Part shown: positions 44,342-52,072 of the stretch, piece after piece
How the letters are laid out: each line of letters starts with the position of its first letter
Numbering within the stretch: the first letter of the stretch is position 1
Position numbers and translations under genes: made by a program
Source of the DNA: Chlorops oryzae
Taxonomy: Eukaryota; Arthropoda; Insecta; Diptera; Chloropidae
DNA length: 64,000 nt
Assembly: GCA_020466095.1 (NCBI GenBank)
Contig: CM035807.1
Coordinates: 55,846,555 to 55,910,554 of the forward strand
Reading direction: 5' to 3'
Notes under the pieces: generated by a model
Seen by the model: only the letters and a program-made list of their open reading frames with translations
What the model was told of the DNA's origin: nothing
Databases searched by the model: none

Positions 44342-46386
44342 CTATTTCAAATTTGTGTGGTAGGTTTTGAAGCAATTACCTACATGCAAATTTACGTTGC
44401 ACTTAGCACAAGTATATGCAGTATGCTTTTTGCATATGTGGCATCGGCGATAGCAGCCCTTGATATTCACGGACATGTGTATGGCTTTTACTCTGGGCGA
44501 TGACGTGGATTGAGCTGCGGAGTCGTCATCACTTTCACTTTCCTCATCAGGCGAGATTGATTCGAACAACAACAGTGTTTTTGTTATCGAATTTTTAAAT
44601 TCAATTTGAGACATGCATTTCTTTTTGGTTTTTTCAGGAATCATACAATGCAATTTCCATGCATTGACACACGCGCTGTCCAAGCAAGTGACCCAAAGTG
44701 GCCACCACCACTTCTTTCCTCTGATTCCAATTCTATAATTGGCTACAGCATTGTCGTGTAAGTCAACTCCTCCCATGTACTTATTATAATTAGAAATAAG
44801 GTTGGCTTGGGGTAAAGCAATCTTTTTTTTTTGTTTTCTATCGTATCGCATTACGTTTCCTATAGGATCCATTTGATCATAATTCGTAGCCAAAGTGACT
44901 TCTGCATTGTCTCTCCATCGAACTACTGCTATATTATTTTCTTAGTCGAATGCGTAATCTATATCGTGTTTAACTAAATTTGTTTTTAGGCCTGCTTTTG
45001 CCAGCCTGTTTGCACGGATTGTACCTGTTGCACAAAAACCTTTCTCTTTTAAGAGACAAAGCAAGTGGTATCCGGTGAAAAAATTATCGAAATGCACAGT
45101 ATGTTGTGCAGGACTCTTGCAAACCGATAGAAGACTCAAAACCACGCTAGCACCTACGCCAAGTTATTTATCATATGAATCCGTTGCTCCAGCGTATGGT
45201 CGAAATTGATACAAATAACCTTTTGATGAACATAAACACCAATATTTGTATCCGAAGCGAATAGGTTTGCCTCTTTTAAACATTTTACAGCTATGACGTC
45301 CAAAATATGGCACCATTTGCTCATCAATTGATAAATTCGGTTCAAAGACTCCAAATTGCATAAATCGAATATTGAGAAGATAAAACAGTGGACGTACTTT
45401 AGCAAATTTGTCATTTTTGTCGACTTCGTCGTTATTTGCCAAATGAAAGTTCGATTTTATTTTTTGGAACTTATTGCGCGATATTGTCTGTTTAATTATA
45501 GGAATTCCATAGGTCGGTTCGTTGCTCCAATAATCTTGCACTTTAGGAACGGAATGATAACCGGAAAAAAGCAATATCCCAAAGAATCGACGCATTGTGT
45601 CCATATCGACCACATTTAAGTCATTGTTGTGTTGTGCGGCATATCTGTTTGTCTCATTGACCAAATGCTGAGTAACCACATCATCAAAAAACAGACAAAA
45701 AAGCTTGTAGGGCATATGTCCACCTACAAACAAAATATATGATGATAAGAAATTAAATTAAGATATACATAAGTGGTACTCATGCAGCTTCGCAAATGCC
45801 TTCGCAACTTTTCCCATCGTAAATTTTCATATAAATTTTGACAGTTGTGTGACAAATTACTCATTTCCCACAATTTGCGAAGCTGCATGAGTCCCACTAT
45901 TGTTTAAGAACTACCTATTTTGGAAACAATATCATCTTTTATTGCATCCAGTGGTTCGTGTACAGGAGCAACATCAAAATGCATACGCTTGGTCCTTTTC
46001 CATTTCGGCACAAAGTCAGATTTCGGGCGATATGAGGAGCAAGTGGGAACTATCGGTACATCTTCACCCGCTCCAAAATCATTTATTTCTGATGTGTACT
46101 CCAATTCAACTGTACCTATAAAACGCACAACATCACAATCAATAATAGATATTATATCATAGAAACTACCTGCAACTTCATTCATTGGATTAAGGTCAGT
46201 TGCCTCATTAATTGTTATTTCATCTTCATCAAGATCCTCTTCATCTGAAACTTCGCCAGTATTAGGCGGAGGTATGATCACTACCTTAGTTAAATTATCC
46301 AATTGCACATCACTATCCTCGTCATCGCTGCAATTCTCAATTATTTTCAAAATTGCACTTGTACTCAAATGTTTAATTCGCGACAT
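44342..46386 (-). pseudogene. piggyBac transposase, two in-frame stops
   Basis: Starts MSRIKHLSTSAILKIIENC, followed by an acidic stretch (~residues 20-65), as usual for piggyBac N-termini. Two GT-AG introns are likely: 46116-46169 (54 nt) and 45724-45914 (191 nt, joining in phase before GGHMPYKLFCLFF). The DDE core shows all three Asp: LSIDEQMVPYFGRH, HFDNFFTGYHLL and KYMGGVDLHDNAV. The C-terminal Cys-rich domain is CHICKKHTAYTCAKC...HVGNCFKTYH. TAA codons at 45164-45166 and 44942-44944 interrupt the same reading frame; no frameshift is seen. A decayed but recently functional gene and the likely enzyme type that moved the 5924-8055 element. Confidence 0.88.
45772..45898. mobile_element. 127-bp MITE inside the transposase intron
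   Basis: Begins AGTGGTACTCATGCAGCTTC and ends with its reverse complement; the 26-bp terminal inverted repeats differ at one position. No coding capacity. It lies wholly inside the 191-nt predicted intron. Flanking bases do not show an unambiguous target duplication (TA on the left). Confidence 0.78.
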
Positions 46387-46585
46387 TTTTTTAAATATTT
46401 AATAAAAAAAAAACACAACAGAATGAAAGCGCACCTTTTCTCAATAAATCGTTCAACAAGAATGAGATCAAGTAGCACAAATGAACGAATTCTTTTGTTT
46501 TCTTTGAAATTTGAATTTTAGCAGTTAGTAATGATATTTTTGTAAAAGTCATGGCCTACTTTATGGTAGCGCTAATTATCCCACT

Positions 46586-46601
46586 GGTCGACATCTCGAC
46601 C
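46586..46601. promoter_or_regulatory. Subterminal palindrome, right side, inner copy
   Basis: GGTCGACATCTCGACC, 367 bp from the right end; one mismatch from perfect symmetry. Confidence 0.6.
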
Positions 46602-46932
46602 AGCCATGTTCAAGGCTTCTTGGCGACTATCTGTAGTGGATGTAATAACTAATTTGTATACATTATAGTTCACTTGGACTGTTAGCTATTTAGATCAATA
46701 AAGGTTATTTTTTTTTTTTATTATAATATAGTATTTGCAATATGTTTAAAAATAGGCTATTTTTAGACTATTTTTGTGCCCGACCGGTGATACCTTAAAA
46801 GGGGAGGTATGGAGTAAAAACATTTTAGATAGTAAAGCTAACACTCCAAACTTCATTACAAATTAAAAAAAATAATAATAATTCCAACATCAAATATTTT
46901 TAATTATTTTATGAAAAACCACAAAAATTTCT

Positions 46933-46948
46933 GGTCGACATCTCGACC
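46933..46948. promoter_or_regulatory. Subterminal palindrome, right side, outer copy
   Basis: GGTCGACATCTCGACC, 20 bp from the right end. Confidence 0.6.
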
Positions 46949-47332
46949 AGTGGTACAAAATGGGTTAATTCAAAAAGTAAGGTTATGAACCGCGTAAGCA
47001 CGCTTACACCGAAGAATAGTACAAAGAGATGAACGAACACAACACGCGAATGCAACGTTTTAAGAAACGTGAACGAAAGTGAGGTTAGAAATCGTATGCA
47101 CGCTCTCATACACTTTCTGACTGTATTCTCTAATTGGACGAGAAATTATTTGACTGACCTTTCGTACCAATCGAGAGAGTAACCCCTTTGATTACACAGA
47201 CGAGCTTTTCCTCTAGATGATTGCGATGCTGATCAATCCACTGGTCACATTCCAGACGGGCGACGTTGCACTTGCCTGAACAAACGGCTATCGTTTCCTG
47301 TAAAGAGTATGCGTTTATCCGGAAGCCGATGG

Positions 47333-47350
47333 ATCCAGCTCGAAGGACCA
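47333..47350 (-). other. Primer binding site, tyrosine-tRNA type
   Basis: TGGTCCTTCGAGCTGGAT on the minus strand, 6 nt inside the 5' LTR. TCCTTCGA fits the acceptor end of a tyrosine tRNA (…TCGAAGGA-CCA). tRNA identity is from memory. Confidence 0.6.
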
Positions 47351-47356
47351 ATTCGA

Positions 47357-47855
47357 TGTTTATGTGAAAACGATAATCAAGAGATTAGAATTGGAAGATT
47401 CTGGGGCCATAGGCAATGCATGGAGTTTCGTTACTTACATCTGATATACAACCGCCGACACAACGTGGTAGGTGACACACGGATCAAATAAAGCGATAGG
47501 CAAATCTTGAGAGTAGTCGTTATTTATTGTGACCAATCGGTTTCGCTTACAAAGAGAATTGCTCCTCGTGCCAATCTTCGAAAAAATAAAGTTAAAAGTA
47601 TGTTGCGTACTTGCATCCGTACGATCACGTTAATTAAACAAGAAAAACCGCCTTGTCGTCCGCTTCGGTGAAGGTTTGAAATATAAGTGACTTGTATGAT
47701 TCTTAGAAAGCAAAAAGGAAGTGTGCTACCAATCTTACATGTGAAAGAGAGAGACAGCGAGAACAACTGCTGTCAATTTGACTTCTTAGCACTCTCATCA
47801 TTCCCCAGAAAATGGCAGCAGCACTATGACAATCGGTAAATCGAACTCAAAGAAA
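47357..47855 (-). repeat. 5' LTR of the BEL/Pao element, truncated
   Basis: Copy of 31365-31863 with about nine differences; it stops matching at 47855, so the first ~75 nt of U3 are lost. Confidence 0.8.
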
Positions 47856-48148
47856 CGGAACTACGCTTAATAGCTTCAGGTTTTAATAGAACTATGAAAG
47901 CAAGACAGTTTTTTATTTTTGCAAGTCATGCTATAAATCAGTTGGGAAGAAACTTCGTGGAAGTGTGTTCGTGTTTTTTTTGAGCTCAACTAAAAACTGA
48001 ATTTTTTAATTTAAAAAATTTTTTAAACTTCATGAAGCTTACATTTATGTAACAAGAAACTGTTTTCTTAAAGCAGGGTATAAATCGTTGTTTAAAAAAA
48101 ATTAATACTTTCTTGAACATCAGTATTTCTTTGAATCAACACGAGTGC
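47856..48148. other. No recognisable feature
   Basis: About 290 bp of AT-rich sequence between the truncated BEL LTR and the pogo-like relic. Confidence 0.4.
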
Positions 48149-48718
48149 GGGTATTGTGGTATAGGCTACCGATAGTAGCGAAAACATAATATTAAATGAC
48201 ACAACAGCTAAAGAATTTTCGGATTTTCCACCAACAAAAGAAGCTGTGTGTAATTATGGCGATAAAGCCTATGGGGACGATGCAGTTATTATAGCATGGG
48301 TCAGATGTCTGCAATGCGAGCTCTTTTGGGCTCATGAAAAATGTATTCCAAATCGCAGTGCCATTTTTCTTTGCAATTCTTGCAAATAATCTTTTATCTT
48401 TCTAAAAACATAAATAAATAAATAAAACATAAACCACAACTTATTTATTAGAAAAAAAAAATTATTTACAGGTGTTGTGGTATACTATACCACATAACCA
48501 GACCTGGTGTACCACATTACCCTCCAAATTTTGCAATTGCCGATATTCGAGTTTTTTATATATTGATAGATATGTCAAAAACAAGGAGCCCCAACGCTTA
48601 AACAGTTAACGTAGTGTGTGCCTTACATTCATATTATATCAATAGTTCAACAGTATTTTAATCAGATAAAAATTGTAGTTGTTGGCGGCAAAAAACTATT
48701 AGGTATACCACATTACCC
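48149..48718 (+). pseudogene. Relic with PHD-like Cys/His finger, perhaps pogo/Tigger transposase end
   Basis: An open stretch at about 48228-48390 ends WVRCLQCELFWAHEKC...FLCNSCK and a stop, the W-x-x-C-x-x-C ... W-x-H-x-x-C ... C-x-x-C finger that closes many insect pogo-like transposases. A polyadenylation-like aataaataaataaaa follows. GGGTATTGTGGTATA (48149-48163) and TATACCACATTACCC (48704-48718) form a 15-bp inverted repeat with one mismatch and may be its ends. The DDE core is not seen, so it is an internal-deletion derivative or fragment. Confidence 0.45.
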
Positions 48719-48719
48719 A

Positions 48720-48867
48720 CCCTTCCTCTATATTTGTGCGTCGTCATGTGTTGACTTAGTGCTGTTGTTGCTTTGCCTTTCTCCGTGTCAGCTTTGTGCT
48801 CGGCTATTCTCGTCTTAAGCGCGCATTTGGTCGTACCAATATAGTTTTTGTTGCAATTTTTGCAGTT
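48720..48867 (-). pseudogene. Penelope-like element: GIY-YIG endonuclease fragment
   Basis: Read from 48867 leftwards: NCKNCNKNYIGTTKCALK, then TRIAEHKAD and TTALSQHMTTHKY. This is the GIY-YIG endonuclease of Penelope-like retroelements: a C-x-x-C pair before the Y-I-G motif, then L-K-T-R-I-x-E-H and a conserved Q-H. The Gypsy LTR begins at 48868, so the upstream RT part was displaced by that insertion. Confidence 0.75.
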
Positions 48868-50820
48868 TGTGAGGAGCTCACCAGCACCCTTTAGTTAAGT
48901 AGAGTAGCGTAGTTCTAAGTTCATCAGTTCGTTTACCGGTATTTGAATTTTTCATATTTATTTTTATATATTTTTTCTTTAATCGTTATGTGCGACCGGG
49001 TAGAATGCCCAGATAATTATTTCTCTTTATATTTTTCTTTTTTTGTAATGTGCGACCGGGTAGAATGCCCAGATATTTATTTCTTTCTTGAGAGCAGGGT
49101 ACACTCCTTAAAAATTAAAATAAAAACTAGGTTATAAGCAATGAGAAAAATCGCTAAAGTTAATTATAAGTAGGAAAAAAAAAAGGAGGATTGCAGGCTA
49201 GGTTATAAGTACGAATAGCAAAAAGAAGTAGTTATAAGGTAGGAAGTAACCGTGTAAAGGGTGCGTAAATCGAGGATATCGATATCTATCGATAGGAGAG
49301 ATGCTTCGAGAAAACGAAACGAAGCTTGGCGTCGTTTCCAGCGACGGAACTGAATTCACTCTCGATCCAGCCGGCAACACAAACGGACGCCCAGAAAAGA
49401 AGTCGCGGAAAACGTCGAGGAAAAAATAAGGAAAGGAAAAAAAACTAGAGACCAGCGGACATCAAGGAAGAGAACGCCAACGTGATCATCGTGCGAGTGA
49501 GTAACAGGAAAAAGAAATAATAATAAAAAGGGGGAAGTGTAGAGGTTGTTGGGAAAAATTATTTTTTTGGAACGAACGTCGACAGAAATTCGTCCACGTG
49601 TATCGAAGTGTGTTTCGCTGCGATCCACGCGTTTGACCACACGCACCCCCTGTGCCCGCGCTTATTTCAGTGAGTTTCGCTGCAAATCCGCGTGTTGGCT
49701 CCACGGGGCAAATTTTTGTCGAAGTTTGGTTCCGATCAAATTCCGAGAAAGCGCGTTAAACGTCAGAGCGCTGATATCGCCGCGTAGAGAAGATTTTTAC
49801 GGGGAAATTTTAGGAACGAACGTCGACGGAAATTCGTCCACGTGTATCGGAGTGTGTTTCGCTGCGATCCACGCGTTTGACCACACGCACCCCCTGTGCC
49901 CGCGCTTGTTTCGGTGGGTTTCGCTGCAAGTCCGCGTGTTGGCTCCACGGTGCAAATTTTTGTCGAAGTTTGGTTCCGATCAAATTCCGAGAAAGCGCGT
50001 TAAACGTCAGAGCGCTGATATCGCCGTGTAGAGAAGATTTTTACGGGGAAATTTTAGGAACGAACGTCGACAGAAATTCGTCCACGTGTATCGGAGTGTG
50101 TTTCGCTGCGATCCACGCGTTTGACCACACGCACCCCCTGTGCCCGCGCTTATTTCAGTGAGTTTCGCTGCAAGTCCGCGTGTTGGCTCCACGGTGCAAA
50201 TTTTTGTCGAAGTTTGGGTTCAGATCAAGTTCCGGAAACTTACGAAATTGCACGCGAGATTTTAACTTAGTGAGAGCTGTTGGAAAAGCGCATGAAATCG
50301 CATGCGAGATTTTATTTGGTAGAGGTTTTGGTCACAGTCGAAGTGCAAGCGCATGAAATCGCATGCGAGATTTAATCCGGCCGAAAGTATTTTGTTTGCA
50401 TTCGAGATGCGAGCTCGGGAAAGCGCACGCGAGATTTAATTCGACACAAACTATTTGTTCACAATTCGGCACAAACTATTGGTTCACATTCGAGTTGCGA
50501 AAACGTCTGAAATCGTCACGAGAAAGAAAATCGTAGAAGCCGCTGGATCGATTTTTGCGGATACCACCCTAGGGACTAATTGTAAATTTAGGATTAAGCT
50601 TTGTTCCACTACGTGCTACGAGTTCGCTGGCCATTCTTAGGCGTTCCCCTTAAAGAAGGGAACACATTCCAAATAAAATTAACATCTATTTTTTATAACG
50701 ATTAAACCCCGTGAGTTCCTTTTATTCCTAGAATAGGAGTACAAATAAATTTTTGTAAGGAAGGTTCCCTAGGTTAACTCGACTGAGTATTTACCCCGGC
50801 TGGGAAAACAGTACCTTACA
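48868..50820 (+). repeat. 5' LTR of the young Gypsy element
   Basis: TGTGAGG...CCTTACA. TATA-like sequence near 48952-48962. A 61-bp tandem duplication (48990-49110, motif TGCGACCGGGTAGAATGCCC). A 244-bp tandem unit at 49571-49814 and 49815-50058 with a third partial copy to about 50218. Four degenerate copies of GAAATCGCATGCGAGATTT between 50245 and 50445. A splice-donor-like GAGTGAGTAA lies at 49493-49502. ORFs within the repeats are repeat-derived and not called. Confidence 0.92.
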
Positions 50821-51819
50821 ATGGCGCCCGAGCAGGGACTCTCGGGGCAAGAAAAATCGGAGAATGCTAAGGATAGCAGAGAGAGCGAGCAAGAGCAGAC
50901 TGCATCAGGCGGACTGACGATACCCCCTTCCGGAAAGACGAGACGACTGAGCCAGGAGGGGGCAGTACCTAAAGGAAAGCTACGCATCGGGTGGATCTAT
51001 CGCGTTCGGAAAGAAGATCTAATCGGAATCTTGGGGGAATTCGGACTAGAATCAGTGGGGACACTGGAGAAACTGCGGCAGAGGCTGTCGACGTTTGTCA
51101 GCGACACCGAACACAACGAACAAGCGATCGTGCGGCTGCGAGAGCTGGATGTGCAATATAGTAGGAGCGAGACACCAGTACCGTTAGAGGTGCCAGAGCC
51201 TGAGGCGCCGGTAGAAACAGTTGTGCCCATCACTGTGCCCAGATTTCGGTCGGAGGGGTTTCTAAGTCATGCCGGAGTCATCGACCAGGTGCGAAAATGG
51301 GGAGTTAAATACGACGGCATTAATGAGCCGTTAGATTTCTTGGAGCGAGTCGAGGAGTTGGCCGAGGCATATGGATACCAACTCGATGTTGTGGTCAAGG
51401 CATTGCCAGAGTTGCTCCGCGGAAAGGTCCTCATGTGGTACCGCAGCGAACGAAAGTTCTCAACATGGATAGAGTTCAAGCGCGAACTCCTGACATTGTT
51501 TATGCCGCCTCGGTTTTTGAAGAACTTAGAAGAGAAAATCCGACAGCGCAAACAAGCAAGGGATGAGAAGTTCATTGACTACGTAATCGCGGTTCGCCAT
51601 CTGATGAAGTTTACAACATGGACGGAAGAGGAGAAATTCGACCAAGTGTACGAAAACTGTCTAACGGGTCTGCGCTTGTACACAAAACGGCACGAGGTGC
51701 GCTCCATAGCGGAACTGATTCGGGCAGCGGGAGAATGGGAGAGAGTACTTACAAGACGATATCATGGCGACGCCCTCCCCGGTTGTAGTAGAACAAAAGG
51801 CACCCCCATCATCACCTAG
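50821..51819 (+). CDS. gag: Gag (matrix/capsid part) of the young Gypsy element
   Basis: 332 codons. The ATG at 50821-50823 shares TG with the primer site and is the only Met before residue ~205, so it is the probable start. The N-terminal ~60 residues are polar; residues ~115-140 are Pro/Glu/Val-rich. From ~145 a capsid domain is visible (KWGVKYDGINEPLDFLERVEELA; LLRGKVLMWYRSERKFSTW; FDQVYENCLTGLRLYTKRHE). The zinc knuckles lie in another frame (51719-52072), so this copy has a frame break near 51720-51780 between capsid and nucleocapsid. Confidence 0.85.
   Translation: MAPEQGLSGQEKSENAKDSRESEQEQTASGGLTIPPSGKTRRLSQEGAVPKGKLRIGWIYRVRKEDLIGILGEFGLESVGTLEKLRQRLSTFVSDTEHNEQAIVRLRELDVQYSRSETPVPLEVPEPEAPVETVVPITVPRFRSEGFLSHAGVIDQVRKWGVKYDGINEPLDFLERVEELAEAYGYQLDVVVKALPELLRGKVLMWYRSERKFSTWIEFKRELLTLFMPPRFLKNLEEKIRQRKQARDEKFIDYVIAVRHLMKFTTWTEEEKFDQVYENCLTGLRLYTKRHEVRSIAELIRAAGEWERVLTRRYHGDALPGCSRTKGTPIIT
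50822..50840 (+). other. Primer binding site, lysine-tRNA type
   Basis: TGGCGCCCGAGCAGGGACT, 1 nt after the LTR; one position differs from the standard lysine(UUU)-type site. It overlaps the gag start codon. Confidence 0.85.
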
Positions 51820-52072
51820 GAAGCACGTGTCATTCGCTCAAGTGACGAACGCAACGACCAGTACTGTAAACGTGCGGACAGCATGCTTGAGATGCGGTCA
51901 TGAGGGGCACTATAGGCGATCATGCCCAAATTCGCCGGCACGGTTCTGTCGAGTTTGCGGAAAGCGAGATGTCCTCACACACGAATGCTGTCGTGCGGGA
52001 AACGGGAGCAGCCTTCAGACGCAGCGGGGCAGTCTGGGAGGCGAGACCGCCGTCCCGAACCAATCCCAATAA
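51719..52072 (+). CDS. gag: Nucleocapsid part of Gag in a shifted frame
   Basis: An open frame from 51719, +1 relative to the capsid frame, contains HVSFAQVTNATTSTVNVR and then two Cys/His motifs, CLRCGHEGHYRRSC (classical knuckle) and CRVCGKRDVLTHEC. It overlaps pol and contains the G-GGA-AAC site. In a functional copy it should be fused to the capsid; here a one-nucleotide difference (or sequence error) separates them. Confidence 0.75.
   Translation, partial: FGQRENGREYLQDDIMATPSPVVVEQKAPPSSPRKHVSFAQVTNATTSTVNVRTACLRCGHEGHYRRSCPNSPARFCRVCGKRDVLTHECCRAGNGSSLQTQRGSLGGETAVPNQSQ

Larger units (their letters stand above)
43723..46968 (-). mobile_element. piggyBac-type transposon with near-complete transposase gene
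   Basis: Ends TTAACCCATTATGTACCA (43723) and TGGTACAAAATGGGTTAA (to 46968) are 18-bp inverted repeats with one mismatch, flanked by the TTAA target duplication they include. Length 3246 bp. It encodes one transposase on the minus strand with two likely introns and contains three 16-bp palindromes near the ends (43859-43874, 46586-46601, 46933-46948). Inserted in the BEL/Pao leader. Confidence 0.92.
31365..47855 (-). mobile_element. BEL/Pao retrotransposon carrying a LINE and a piggyBac element
   Basis: LTRs at 31365-31935 (3', complete) and 47357-47855 (5', truncated in U3) differ by ~2%. On the minus strand: 5' LTR, tyrosine-tRNA-type primer site, ~1.1 kb leader (interrupted by a piggyBac and by a LINE just before gag), gag, pol, a further ORF in the env position, polypurine tract, 3' LTR. 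Gag-pol carries at least four nonsense codons and several frameshifts. Removing the LINE and piggyBac leaves an ~8-kb element, normal for BEL/Pao. Confidence 0.88.

Noticed and set aside
47130..47351. 73-codon minus-strand ORF in the BEL leader near the primer site
   Set aside because: It starts inside the primer site region and has no BEL Gag features; the real gag starts at 37880.
49546..50192. Open frames of 161 and 94 codons in the Gypsy LTR, repeated at 57332-57978
   Set aside because: They arise from the 244-bp tandem repeat, which is not a multiple of three, so the same sequence is read in different frames; copies in both LTRs. Incidental.
49571..50218. Regularly spaced repeats that might suggest a CRISPR-like array
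   Set aside because: Units are 244 bp, contiguous and without spacers, in a eukaryotic LTR.
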